A stretch of 64,000 nt of DNA from Lates calcarifer (Eukaryota > Chordata > Actinopteri > Centropomidae), in the NCBI RefSeq assembly GCF_001640805.2, contig NC_066843.1, forward strand, positions 3,222,380 to 3,286,379, read 5' to 3'. Positions 34,728 through 46,570 of the stretch are shown piece after piece. Position numbers and translations under genes: made by a program. Positions within the stretch are counted from its first letter, which is position 1, and each line of letters begins with the position of its first letter. Below the pieces are notes generated by a model. That model worked only from the letters and a program-made list of their open reading frames with translations. It had not been told where the DNA came from and did not search any database.

Positions 34728-37214
34728 GTTTAATAACAAAAAGAGCAGGCTTACGAGCAGATGAGTGAGATGATGAACGCTGGGAAAACTCACAGGAACA
34801 AAACCGATAATGAGGAGCAGGTGGGAGATCAGGGCTGCCATCGAATAATCAAAAAGATCTCCTTTCCTAACCACTTCTCCTTGATCTTGATGGAAAACAT
34901 CATGAGGTCAAACAAAGACGTGAAGGAGAACTGAAGGACTTAGGAAAAGAGAACTGCAGCACTGAAGCTCCTTTCCTTTAACACTTAGAGAACGGGACAG
35001 GAAGCAAAACCACAACAGACACAACAAGGAAAGTAATTTCAAAATAAAACAGGAAGTCCAGCACCTCACTTCTGAGTTTCATATGGATTTTTATTCTCTC
35101 TCTGTAAATTCTGTCTCCTGGGATTTGTTCTCCTTGCAAGGATCAAAGTTAGACTGATAAAGTGAATAAGAACAGTTTTTAGATGGTGTGAACATGGTCT
35201 GATTTTAAGATACAGGAAATCAATATGAAGTACAGCTTAAAAAGTCAATGTCATTCAGCAACAGAACCCTTCCTGTCTGCTTCACTCCATCCATCTAACT
35301 CTGTCATCCTCTTTATCACTTCTCAGCTGCCTTCTGTTTGCTTTGATCAACTTCTATCTCTGTCTACCTTCATTTACCTGCATCTCTTTTTTATTTCTGT
35401 CTTTCATCTACACCTGTCACCTTCTTCTATCTCTTTCTGCACTCATCAGTCATCTCTCTGCTCACTGTTTTATGCCACTATCAAGCAATTTCTGAGGTTT
35501 TAACCCCAAGAGCTCCGAGCGAGCGCTCTCCTCTTTTTACAATTAAACTTTGATGCCGATTTGTTAGAATAAATAGGGAGCGGTGAATTATTTATGGTTG
35601 GATTTAAAAACACTGAATCAGGGCACACACACACACACACACACACATAGACACACTGCTGAAAACACCCATGCACAGATCAATAATAAATCACACGGCA
35701 GCAAGAGGGAGGAAGAAGCGTTGAGCGAGGCATTTATAGAGCACTGGGATGGTAAATGTAAAATATGGACATGCATACACACAGGCAGTCACAAATACAT
35801 TTATTTCATTTGTAGTTTTATTCCTGCTGATGATTTATAAAGCCGACACATCGCAGAGGCCTCGATGGCTTAATAAAGGGAGAAAAGAGGACAGACAGCT
35901 GATGTCTGAGGCCGTCTGTTTGTCAAACACAAAGGCAGTCTGGTTTTAGCTTTAATCTGGCAATAAGCAGAGATTCACACTTTTTTCTTCTATTTTTTTC
36001 CCTCTCCTGCTTAAAAAAAAAACACTTGGATGTAGCCTCAGTCTCATGTAGCCCTGATTCTCTGCTCTGCATAATTCAATTATCAGTACAATTGAGTTAC
36101 TACTCATTATTCCCTTTAACAGATCGCTCATCAGAAAAACACAAAGGAGAGAAAAAAAGAGAGAAACTACCGCTGCCTGGGCGTCTGGCAAATGCCTTTA
36201 TTTTTTAAGTGTGGGAGAGCAGCTACTGTACATGGAGGCAGCGGCATCTCCAGCCTGTGAAGCCAATTTGGACACGCTCCTGATGGAAGCGTTTGCACTG
36301 ATGTGATGTAAGACCACATCTGGGGAGCGGAGAGAGCGATGGCGGCTCGGTCTGTCGTGATTCTGGACAGGCCCCTCTTAAAAGCAGTCACACTGAAAAG
36401 GGCTTTTTGTGGCATGCTTTATCGCACCATTTAAAAGCTCTTTTGCAACATTAAGCCAGAGGCAGCGCTTCCCCCTGTGTTACCCTCCTCTCTTCACTTC
36501 AACTTCCCTCTCCCTCTCTGGATCCTTTCTTGCTTGGAGTGTTTTTTGAAATCAAACGCTCGCCTCGTATATTCTCATCGTGATTGCTCTTGTATGCAAT
36601 TTGGCTCCGTCTCTCTCCCTCCCTCTCCCTCTCCCTCTCTCTCTCTTTCTCTCAGGAGCTGGGTCACCTTGAAACTCTCGCTCACCCTCTCAGATCAGTC
36701 ACTTTGCTGACGAGTATTTGCGCTCCTCTCAGTTTTCCGCCGCTGATGCAGAGAAGAAGAGAGAGAGAGAGAATCTGATCGACGTAATGTGCCCAATCCT
36801 CATTAGATTTGCAGTGTTTCCGGAGCACAGCACTTTGCAGCTTTTCACTGAACTGACCACACACAGCTGTCATACACTCATGGACAAATTATGAGACGAT
36901 GGATGGCCCCCGGGGCACAGACGCCGAACACGGCTCCCTCCTACCTAACATCACTCTTCAAAGTCCTGGGGCTCACACTATATTGTGTCAGCGCGGTGGC
37001 ATAAATGTTCTACAGAAAACCTGCGGGGACAAACACTTCTTTTGAAGGTGTCTCTTGTTGTGACATCTTTTAAGTGAAAGTTAAAGCTTTTCCTTCAGTG
37101 TTTCAGATGAACTTCTGACTCAGGCTTTTTGCTCTCTAACAGGAAATACACCCTCCCACTCACAAGGTCACAAAAATGCTCTGAGAGCGCAGGAACACAG
37201 TGTATGTTAAAGCC

Positions 37215-37445
37215 ATTGTGTGAAGTGATTTTACTCACTTTCTTGGTGATAGTTGGATGAGCTTAGCTTAGCACAAAGACTGGAACAAAGGGAAACAGCT
37301 GGTCTTGCTTTGATGATCAGCTAAGATGCAGACGAGCACATAAAACAAACCAGATATAACTTGGACAGAGTCAGGCTAGCTGTTTCCCTCTGCTAAGCTA
37401 AGCTAACCAGCTGCTGACTTTGGCCTTACAGTATTCCTGTCTAAA
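37215..37445. mobile_element. AGCTTAGC-type MITE, diverged copy
   Basis: Contains TTTACTCACTTTCTTGGTGATAGTTGGATGA (a terminal-repeat remnant), AGCTTAGCTTAGCACAAAGACTGG, and in inverted orientation GCTAGCTGTTTCCCTCTGCTAAGCTAAGCTAACC. The two AGCTTAGC blocks make it a hairpin. It lies about 205 bp upstream of the end of shank1 coding exon 1 on the plus axis. Confidence 0.55.
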
Positions 37446-37649
37446 GTGGATTTACCAAGATAATTAACTGATGCACGTTTTGATGCAGGCGTGTAAAGTT
37501 CCCTGCTTTATTCTTTATGGTGAAATTAATAAATACAACTGATCAGATCTAAGGTGTTCGGACTAACGGGACGGCAGCGTGAGATCCAGACCCTGTGTAT
37601 TTGTGAACTGTTGTCAGATTCTGTGGGCGTGTGCAGAGACAGCACTGAC

Positions 37650-38156
37650 CGTTTGCTTTATGTCTGGGATCCCAATGCGAAACACCATCATGGCGATGTG
37701 GGCGTCCTCAGATGGCGCCGAGCTGGCGCTGCGCTCCTTCAGCCTCCTCTGCTGCTGCTGCTGTATCTGATTGGCTGGCTGTTGGTGTGTGGGTCCGGGG
37801 TTGGATGAGTAGGGGTTAGCGGTGTGTCCAGGGTTCCCCGGACGCATCTGTCTGTCCCCGCCGGGTCGTCCGGCCAGTTTACCCGACTGCCTGTGTCCTT
37901 CACCTCTGCCCCCCCTCGACAGGCCTCCTCTCCGGACCTCCTCCACCATCTCCTCCTCGTCGTCTTCCTCCTCCCCCTCCAGCTCGCCGTTCTCCTCCTC
38001 CTCCCCGTCCTCATCGCGCTCGTCCTCCTCCATTTCCTCCTCCTCTTCCTCCTCCTCCTCCTCCTCGTCCTCTGCCCCTGGATAGAGGTGTCGGCTGTTT
38101 CCCAGCATCCTTTGTTGCTCCTCGTCGCTGGACAGGGGGCTGAACGGCATCGTCAT
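37650..38156 (-). CDS. shank1: shank1 coding exon 1: acidic N-terminus and start of SPN domain (residues 1-169)
   Basis: The exon begins after a pyrimidine-rich acceptor ending ATACAG (exon start 38207). The first 51 nt (38157-38207) are 5' untranslated. The start is the first ATG in the M-T-M-P-F-S-P-L-S-S-D-E-E reading; a second in-frame ATG lies two codons on. The S-S-D-E-E start resembles the T-S-E-D-E-E of mammalian SHANK1. Residues about 28-75 are almost all Glu/Asp, encoded by a GAG/GAA-rich run (38075-37930), far more acidic than in the mammalian protein. Next come a basic stretch, an N-Q-I-Q5 run and the conserved S-E-D-A-H-I-A-M-M-V-F-R-I-G-I-P-D. The last is the first strand of the SPN domain, which binds Rap1/Ras in SHANK proteins. 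The exon ends at ACG followed by donor GTCAGT, phase 0, joining to KCLRFNPD in the next exon. Confidence 0.92.
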
Positions 38157-39491
38157 GGCGACAGAGAGGGGGGCACCAGTGTCAACACCATCATTCCCAG
38201 AGAGACACTGTATGGAGAAGAGGAAGGAGAAGACACGATCAGAACAGAGAGAGAGAGAGAAACCACAGAAGAAGAAGTTAGTAGCAGAGTTTCTAACTCT
38301 GGTCTCTATGGGAACAGACGGCTTCGGCTCCAGACATGCAGCACTTCTAACCCTCGCTGCATGATGACATATACTATTCACACCTCATGCATAAAGGAAT
38401 CCACTTGTGCTGTTAATTTTCAGCTTCCAGACTCTCGCCAGACATTCAGACTTCCTGCCTGCAGACGACTGAACCCTCACACACATGAACCGTATCAGCA
38501 TTTGACTCGACGAATAACACTACGACTGCATTGTACTATACTGGAACGTGCTTCTCAGGAAATCACTCCTGTGACATGTATGTTCCATCCAACTCAGATC
38601 CAGTTTGTTCGTGAAGTTTGCATGATTATTCAGAGTCTCCAGAGGATGAATGAATCCTCCTGAGCTTTAACGGCACAAACATCAGGCAAAAATAACACTT
38701 TTTACACAAGAGATATCAAAATCTATTGGGCAAGAGCTACACTGAGCACATTCATGCTCCCCTGAATATATACTCTTCCAATTTTAGTCACTGTCTGAGC
38801 GACATCTTCAGCCAGTTCATGCTCCCTGAGGGATAAACCTTTGACTTTAGTGACTCCATAACCATTCTAGCAGCTCTGTCAGGACGACTTTAACATCATA
38901 AACCAACAGCGCACTGTTTGTTGTGTGCATCGCTTTTATATTGTCAGTTATAATACACAAAGCAGCCTCCAGGCACCACTACCAAGACCTTGTTCTGCTA
39001 AAGCTGCAAAGACCTGATATTCAATCAATACCCTTGAACCATTTAAATATAACAGTGTGTCATTCTGAACTAACTCTCGTTTTCTAAAAATAAAATAAAA
39101 ATAAAAATCAATGAAATACACATTATGAGTTGACTTTGTTAGTGTGGTTTCTTAAGGCAGGACGAAATTAAACGTCAGCTTTTACTAATTCCGTCCCTTG
39201 AGGCTTGAGTGAAAAAGCCAACAACATCTTCTGTCAGCTAATCTCTCAGCCTGACCATACGCAGCAGATTGTTTATCACTACACGTCTGCAATATAGACA
39301 CTCTCAATGGACAACAGCTCTTCACATGATAAACTGTGCACTCTTTTGCTCTTGCCATCACCCCTGAGAGACCCGAGAGAAGCCACTTCAGAGCATCAGT
39401 GATGCAGCGTTGTATTCAAGTACAAGCTGAGCAAGATAACAGATCTGTCCCTGGTGGCTCCTGGTTGGCTTTTGTGCGCTGTTTCAGGATT

Positions 39492-39520
39492 TTCAGCACC
39501 ACTACATTCTGGACAGCACC
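39492..39520 (+). promoter_or_regulatory. candidate REST/NRSF site (RE1) with expanded spacing
   Basis: TTCAGCACC (39492-39500) and GGACAGCACC (39511-39520) are two intact RE1 half-sites in the right order and orientation. They are separated by 10 bp instead of the canonical 2. REST is known to bind such split sites with larger spacing. It lies 1.3 kb upstream of the first shank1 coding exon, a neuronal gene. Confidence 0.5.
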
Positions 39521-41729
39521 GCACAGAATAAAACAAACAGCAAGAGGGACGACACTCAAATACACAGGAGAGCTGTTATATAGACTGACTTTCAAGACCC
39601 AAGAGGAACACATGATACAAGCAAGGTCAAAATTGGCTTCTTGTAGAGAAACAAATCAAGTTTACTTTTCAGATTTTACATTCAGATCTGAAGATCTGTT
39701 GCACCACTGATCTGAAAACGTAGCAAAAACAAAACTGAACAAAACTGAACTTCAGATGACAGTTTCACGTTTTAACATTCATCTCGAAAAAAACAAATCA
39801 GTATCAAGTTGCTGTTTGTTTTCGTTTCACTTCGAATGAATATCAAGTGCAGAATAATGAGGCGACTTTAAATTGTAAATGTACTCAGTGGTGGTGTGTG
39901 TGTGTGTGTGTGTGTCGAGGCAGCTGGGAGACATGAGGGAATCAGAGCCGTGTTGTGAGGGAAAAAAAAATGTGTCAGACATATAATATCAAGGTTTTCC
40001 TCATGGGACGCTGTGCGAGAGCTAAAACTACCAGCTGTCCAGCACGACAAGAAAAGAGAAGGGAGAATAAAAAATGAAGAAGTGCCACAAGAAAATGAGA
40101 AAGGGAAGGGAAGGTAGGGTGCACAACAAGACCTAGCATGTGGCAAAGACTTTTTTAGCACGGGGTTTAGGCTGGTATTGATCCTTAAAATCTTATTCTT
40201 TTTGAAAAATAAAAACATGGCAGTAAGGGGAGACTATTACACCTTTGCTACCTTTGGAGGTAACACCTAAAATAAATGAAACTGCTTTACAGAAAATTGG
40301 AAATTCTTGTGCAATCTTCACTCTGTCCAACAAACCTCACTTTGAAACCTGAATCTGAGGCTAAGTCACTGGTTAAACGGGTCATTTTTTCTTCTTTTTG
40401 GACATTATCTCTCTTCTCCTTCAATTTCTCCTCACTTCTCACACACAAACATGAAAACACTGAGTGCAGGGCTGCTTGTAACAAACACTGCCTCTCTCTC
40501 TCTCTCTCTGGCAGGGTTTCTGCTTTCCAACTTTTTGAAAGCCTATTAGCAGACAAACTTCTGTTCACAGCCATGAAGAAAGACGGAGATGGCAGACGAG
40601 TGTGCAGCAAACTGTAGAGGTTTAACAGGCACGACATCCAGACTGCATCGCCCACTAATGTCGACAAGAAGCTCAGACTTTTATCACTTGATACCCAGTG
40701 ACAAATGGTAAATTTATACTTTGTATTTCATCATTATTTCTGCAGAAATCTGTAAGCAGCATTTTAAATATCCATCTCTCTACTTCATGAATTCTTGGTC
40801 GGATAAATCCACATCCACACGTCTTATTTTATGATCTAATCCTGTGTTTCAGATAAATGTAGCAGAGCAAACACTGCAGTACGTCAGGTATAAAGTTGCA
40901 TAAAATGAAAGTACCTAAAAATATACTTAATCACAGCACTTGAGTGAATGTAAACATGGATGAGAATTAACCGTGCTCTCGCTGGAAAGTCGCTTCCGTT
41001 ACTGCATCTTTAAAGCTTCGGAAAAGGTTAAAAAGCCTCCATCGAATGTAAATGAAAATTAATGAGGCCTCTTATATAAAGCTGTTTCTGACGATTTAGA
41101 GGAGTGCTGGAGGAATGAAAGAAAACCAATGGAATTAGAGCAGGCCTGTGAGACTAAACACAGAGACAGGGGAGATGACAGGGGAGGGGAAGGAGGCTGG
41201 AAACCAAATTGTTGGAGGGGATTGATGAATAAAAGAGACAAGGGCACAGAGAGAAAGGAGGGGAAGGGAGAGAGCGGTGAGGTTGTCAGAGAGCTGACCA
41301 ACCACAGAGAGGTACCTGCAGAAGATATGATAATGCATGGAAGTGAACAATCCATATTTTTACATAGTGCTGAGTAATCAAAGATAGGGGAAGCTACAGA
41401 GGAAGAAGAGGGAGGAGGACATAAGGGGGAGGCAGCAAGGTAAGAGAGGTGTGATTAGAGAGAGAAGACGTGTGAAAGAGTAAACTGACAGAGGGAATAA
41501 AACAAGACTGCCATGCTAATGGCTGTGCTACTTTGGCAAAGTGGTTCTGGGAACTAAAACCTAAAACATCTGAAGGTCAGTTCATTTTGCACACAAGGTC
41601 TGTGTGACGTAAATTTTGTTATCTGACAACGTCTGCAAAGGTCAGACCAAAACACTGGAAACTGGACATTTATCTCCTGTGCTGTCCACGAGTCCTGTTC
41701 TAGCTTATTGGCTGTAATCACAAAATACT

Positions 41730-41960
41730 GGACAAATTATTGCAGCTCATCTTGAAGAGGACACTAAATTTCATACCAATCCATCAAGACGTTTCACTAC
41801 AAGCCACAAAATCAGAGGATCATCTGAGTGCCACAGATGGTGTGATTCATCCTTTGGGGATCATGAAAGTTTGCACCAAATTTCATAGCAATTCATCAAA
41901 TAGTTGTTGGGAAATTTCAGTCCTGGACCAAAGTGGAGAACCAGTCCATGGCTAGAAAGC
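41730..41960 (+). repeat. dispersed fish repeat ('CAATTCATC..AATAGTTGTT..TTTCAGTC' type), long copy
   Basis: Contains two tandem units with AAATTTCATACCAATCCATCAAGACG and AAATTTCATAGCAATTCATCAAATAGTTGTTGGGAAATTTCAGTC (in pieces), with GGATCATGAAAGTTTGCACC between. Shorter copies are at 11165-11290, 46465-46570 and, reversed, at about 52965-53130. It is non-coding. Confidence 0.55.
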
Positions 41961-43604
41961 ATGACTAAGAGGAGAGAGTGCAAAGAAAATGACACACATG
42001 GATGGGAAGGACAGAAGAAGAGTGAGAGAACAGAGAGGTGAGAATCAAAAGAAAAACTGTGATGGAACAAGGAAACAAAGAGTGACTGTGGAAGAAGAGT
42101 GAGGACCTCACAGGGCTGGATGTTTGAGAGCAGAGAGGATGAAGGTGAGGTTGACCTGTGATACCACTGCCAACACTTTTCGGTTGAAGTTGCCAAAAAC
42201 AAGCTAATACTGATATGCATTGTATTTGGATTTTGGCCTTTTTCCCCGCATTATCTTGCCAAAAAACTGGCTTGGAAAAACAGATTTTTTTTAGCAGAAT
42301 TTCATTCCTGTCATGTTGAAAAAGGCTCTGAAACAGCACTTAGAGGCTCATGGGACACAAAAACGCTCCAGTGAAAGCCATAATGAAATTTATTTTACGG
42401 TGAGGAGCTCCTTAAAGCAGGCAGAGGCAGGTTTTACTGACACCTTGAAGCTGCTGAGAAAAATCCACCCACACCACACAGAGATCATCAGCCTCCTTCC
42501 GAAATAATAACCTGAAAGTGGATGGCGTGACGGATCTGTTTGTTACGCGTTCTCGTTTTTTTGTTTTTTTTCTTTAAAGGCTGATATTAACCAGATATTG
42601 GCTGATCCTGAGGGACGGAGCAGAGAAAATGAAGGTAGAGTTAAAAGGCTGAATCCAAACTTTTGAGAGAATCACTCATCGTCAATTAAGCTGGAACAGG
42701 TCAGGACAGAGGGAAAATTATGAGAGAGAAAGTGATAATCAGTTCCCGAGAGAAAAGTTATGACTCACACATAAAAGACCTTCATAATGAACGCTGTGTG
42801 TGTGTGTGTGTGTGAGAGCTTATGTGTGTCTATCAGTGGAGATGAAGAGGGCGATGGAGTGATTAGATATTGCCTAACGCCAACAAGTGATAATCATCTC
42901 CTCTGCTTCATATCTCACTGTCATAAATCTTTATCGCTCACCATTCTCCTTGGAGAGTTGCTTCAGTTTCAGGTCATATCATTAACACTTTCAGTCTGCG
43001 CGACAGCTTACAGCCATATTAACCCTGCTAACCCTCACCTCATCCAGCAATCAGAGATGTTGAAGAAAGAACACCGAGTCGACTCCGATTGATTTTCAAA
43101 TTAAAAACGTAGCAGGTGCACAAAAGAACAAAGTGCAGAGATTTTGTACAGATAACATTAAAGAGGATGGTGTTACAACTCGTTAATGCGATCTTCTTCT
43201 GTGATATTCTGCACATTATGTTCTGATGCTGGGTTATAAATAAAAATGGCTGCACTGCCTTCTGTTCTGTTAAGACGGTGTGTATGTAATTTCAGTGTAC
43301 AGTATATAAAGACAGGAAGAAGCCCACACACGGCCCATCGCTTCAGCTAGACCTTCATCAGGTAGACCCTGCAGACAAACAGCACTACGCACATGAAGGT
43401 TATGGGCTTTCACCCAGGAAAAGAAGCCGCCAATCAGTGGACGGCAGCAACACCTCCCGGTATGAATACAAATTAAGGTCAATGAGCTCCTTAAATACAA
43501 AAACAAACATGATAGTGAGCTCCTACAAGAGCCCTCGAGGGACGTTAGATGAGAACATTTTTGTTCCAGCTCAGTCCCATATTACACCAGGGAGCCTGTA
43601 GACT

Positions 43605-43940
43605 TTTAAAGGTAGGAAAAGTCAAAATGGATCTCAGTTGTTTAAAAACTGTGGTTTTTAACGGGTTATGTGCTGGACTGTTTCCTGGCTGGAGCAGTGA
43701 CTTAGTGGAGTTTTTTATCTGCACTTATTTGGACTTACTACTTTCTAATTCTTTGGTTGTTTTAACTGGTTTTTGTAGTGTGTGTTGAGACACTGTTCTG
43801 TGATGCTGGTAGATGGATTTTGTTGAGTTCTGTTCCCATCTGTTTCCAGTCTTTATGCTAAGCTAAGCTAAGCTGACCAGCTACTCGAGAGTGGTATAAA
43901 TCTTCTCATCTAACCCTGAAACTGAATAAAATTAATTCCT
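43605..43940 (+). mobile_element. AGCTTAGC-type MITE, 3' part
   Basis: GGGTTATGTGCTGGACTGTTT, CTGGCTGGAGCAGTGACTTAG, CAGTCTTTATGCTAAGCTAAGCTAAGC and GTGGTATAAATCTTCTCATCTAACC follow in the order typical of this element. The left terminus is missing. Confidence 0.6.
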
Positions 43941-46464
43941 TTAAATGCTGCCATTTAATTATTGAACTTGATTAGATCAATAATAAATAATAAGCTGAAT
44001 TATGGAGGGTGAATCTTTCAGTTTAACATGCATGTGAAGCTTTACAGACTAGTGAGTTAACGGGCATTAGGAGATGGCAAACTTCATTTATTTTACTGCT
44101 GGCAGTGTTGCGTTTGATTGCGTGCCCCTGCCTTGGCACATCTACTGTGGATTCATTTGTACGCTTGCAAACATCTGACAGCTTTCATGTTTATCTGCTC
44201 TGTCGGCAGTGTCACTTTAAATAGTGTTTGTGGTTCAGTCTCAGATTTAAGACACAGCAGTGTGTTGTACACACAGGCTATGTCACTCCTGCTTTTCATG
44301 ATGTGTTTATTTGCAGCTGTATTGTGTATTTCTATATGTTAAATATTGGTTCTAATTGTGAGTCCATGTTAAAGATTATATGAAAAACTGATCATTATGT
44401 CACCACCACAACTGATGAATGAATCAGAGCTGGAAATATCTCAGACGGACATCACTTCATTTATATTTGGTCGGCCATCTGCAGGAGTGAGACAAAGAAA
44501 AAAAAAAACAGACCCAGATGGGGAAGACACATCATTTGAGTCGAGCATTAAGCATGGTTGTATTGTAATCATATGAAGGGAAATGTGAATTCCAGCTGTA
44601 AATGTACCCAATAGGCACTCAAGCTCAAATTAAGAAATGAAACAGGTGGCTGGCGGATCAGGTAGTTGTACACTTGTCAAAAGTGAAATGTTAAGATATT
44701 CATGGATGGGGAGCAAGTGAGATGAGCCATTTAACATCTGTTTTAAAAGACGCAAAGCTCCCAGGAAGAAGTGGCTTGTTTAGCAAATCTGTGTTTTGGC
44801 AAGGGAGAGGTGGATTTGATCTCCGTTTGTTGACTCAAGACACAGTTGCCAGGTGTAAACGTAATCCAAATAAATCCTGTCTCACACTACTGGCGACAGA
44901 AGACGACAGGCAGAGGCAAATGGGGTTATGAGGCAGCATTTCTGCTCCTACTTGAGGGGTTTTTATGTGACAGAAGTGAGAGGGAAAATGAGGTAACTTT
45001 GCTGGGTGACTTGCTGGAGTCTTGACCTGGTTCTGCTGAGCTTCGATCTATCGGTGCGTCTGTGTGATGCCAGTACGGTGACATTTAACCTCCCTCCTCC
45101 CTCTTTTTATCTCTCCTAAACACACATGTATCTTCATGTGCTCGCTCCCTCTCTCTCTCTCACTCTCTCTCTCTGGTTCACCCTCTCTTTTATGTAGGAC
45201 ATAGCGTGTATATAGATAGATATTTTCAGTGTCTTGGTCCCCAGGAAATTTCACTGGGAAACTTCCAAAGAACAGATCGCCCCACTTTCCTGCCACTAAA
45301 CTGGAACGGCCAATTTCCCTCCCTCCTTGTTTGACATCTACACACAAAATGGCACTCTGATGCGCACAAATGGACACAAATCTCCTGTACAGCCTGTTTG
45401 TGACTTACACACACATCCGTCGCCACGATCCCCTGTGAAGCTGCAGATACAGATGAATAAAGGCTAATAATGTGTGTAAACTCTGACCCTGTGGTCAATT
45501 GAGCACACGTGTAATCATCCTCCAGCGCCAAAGCGTCCACGTGGGAGCCGTACGTCACAGAAAATGTCAATCCACACCGCGAGGACCCGTGGGGAGCTCG
45601 AGCGAAGGAGAATGAAGCCGCATGTTCTACGCACGATCTGATGTAACCGTCCCTTGTGCTGTTAAACTAGGGTGAGCGCCGGTGGAGGAACCTGGTTTGA
45701 GTTTGGGAGGAAAGGGCGGGGTGTGTGTGCCACAGCATCACTGGTGTTCTCAGGATGGAAATTTTGCAGAATTAGGCCCAGGACACCTCTGAAAAGAACG
45801 CCAGCACATTTGGTGTCCCAGAATCTCCCTCCTGCACTCACTCGTCTCATCATAGCGTCACAGAGCATGCCAACAGGGAGGCTGAAGTGGGTTCAGAACT
45901 GCTCGTCGGATGGTCGGATACCCTCAGAAACACCCTCCCCCCCTACACACACACACTCCTTTCTGACAGCAGATAAAGGGGGGTCTGCGTCCAACCATTT
46001 CTGACATCCACACCCACTTCTCTGGACTTGATTGGCCAGCTGTGCAGAGGTGAGAGAGAAGATAGTTTTCTTTAATCATTTGTTAGTTAATTTGTGGCAC
46101 TTTTGCACAAGAGTTTCGGTTTCTAAACAACATTACACCTCGATGACGGCTGGATTTTCACTCCACCTTCCACTGTGACTTTTCAGAACAACTAGCAAAC
46201 ACATCTTGATTTCCAAAGTGCTCGGACAGAACATCTTGTGAACTACATTCTGGCCTGAACTCTTCTTACAGCCACGTTAGCCAAGCAGCTCTGTGAAAAT
46301 GCAGTTAAGACACAGTGGTGCTTTAAAGCTAAATGCTACACGATGTTTAACACGTTCACCATGGTAAACAAAACCCTGAAGCTGATGGGAATCTCATTTC
46401 ATTTTGCCAGTACTTTGGTCATAAACCAAAGCATTAAAAGCACTGTATGTTTGACCTGATAAAG

Positions 46465-46570
46465 GCACTAGATGAAAACTCTGTGGACCATCAAAGTCAT
46501 TAGGATTCATCCTCTTGGCACCATGAATGTCTGAGATATTTCAGTCTGGATCAAAGTCGTGCATCATCTT
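46465..46570 (+). repeat. dispersed fish repeat, short copy
   Basis: CATCAAAGTCATTAGGATTC, CACCATGAATGTCTGAGATATTTCAGTCTGG (in pieces) and ATCAAAGTCG match the long copy at 41730. Confidence 0.55.

Larger units (their letters stand above)
26317..37649. other. intron 1 (first coding intron) of shank1, 11.3 kb
   Basis: Repeat-rich, no exon recognised. Contents in order: composite repeat with hAT copy 2 (26590-27190); CA/GA arrays (27725-28250) around two X-boxes (27905-27918, 27945-27958); a CCAATCAG motif (28562-28569); composite repeat (29835-30440); CT-rich sequence (30570-31150); repeat fragment (31760-32010); an ATTTGCAT octamer (33871-33879); the GAG and AC arrays; CT-rich 35280-35470 and 36600-36660; MITE at 37215-37445. 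Confidence 0.6.
1..38207 (-). other. shank1: shank1 gene, 5' part (3' end off the left edge)
   Basis: Eighteen securely phased coding exons plus one probable micro-exon on the minus strand form a single open frame of about 845-857 codons. Visible order by residue: acidic tail about 20-75, basic and Q-rich linker about 76-145, SPN domain about 150-245, ankyrin repeats about 265-487, Ser/Arg-rich linker 550-604, SH3 about 606-672, RLFRHYTVGSYDSF linker about 685-699, PDZ about 708-808, RSKSMTSELEEM about 833-844. SHANK proteins scaffold the postsynaptic density, linking GKAP/DLGAP (via PDZ) to Homer and actin regulators. Paralogue choice rests on SHANK1-type residues: MMVFRIGIPD before the SPN, FRYKTRVYKQTNLDEKQLAK, and IIKEKTVLLQKKDSEGFGF rather than the IIEEKTVVLQKKDNEG of SHANK2. 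The proline-rich region and SAM domain are not in the window. The 5' untranslated exon or exons and the main promoter are not settled. Confidence 0.95.

Noticed and set aside
37824..38663. 279-codon plus-strand frame opposite coding exon 1
   Set aside because: It is an antisense shadow of the acidic GAG-rich exon (CTC/TCC runs give Leu/Ser); there is no independent evidence.
39336..39710. 124-codon plus-strand frame as a gene
   Set aside because: No recognisable domain, no exon structure, and it overlaps the RE1-like site. Its length is compatible with chance in this composition.
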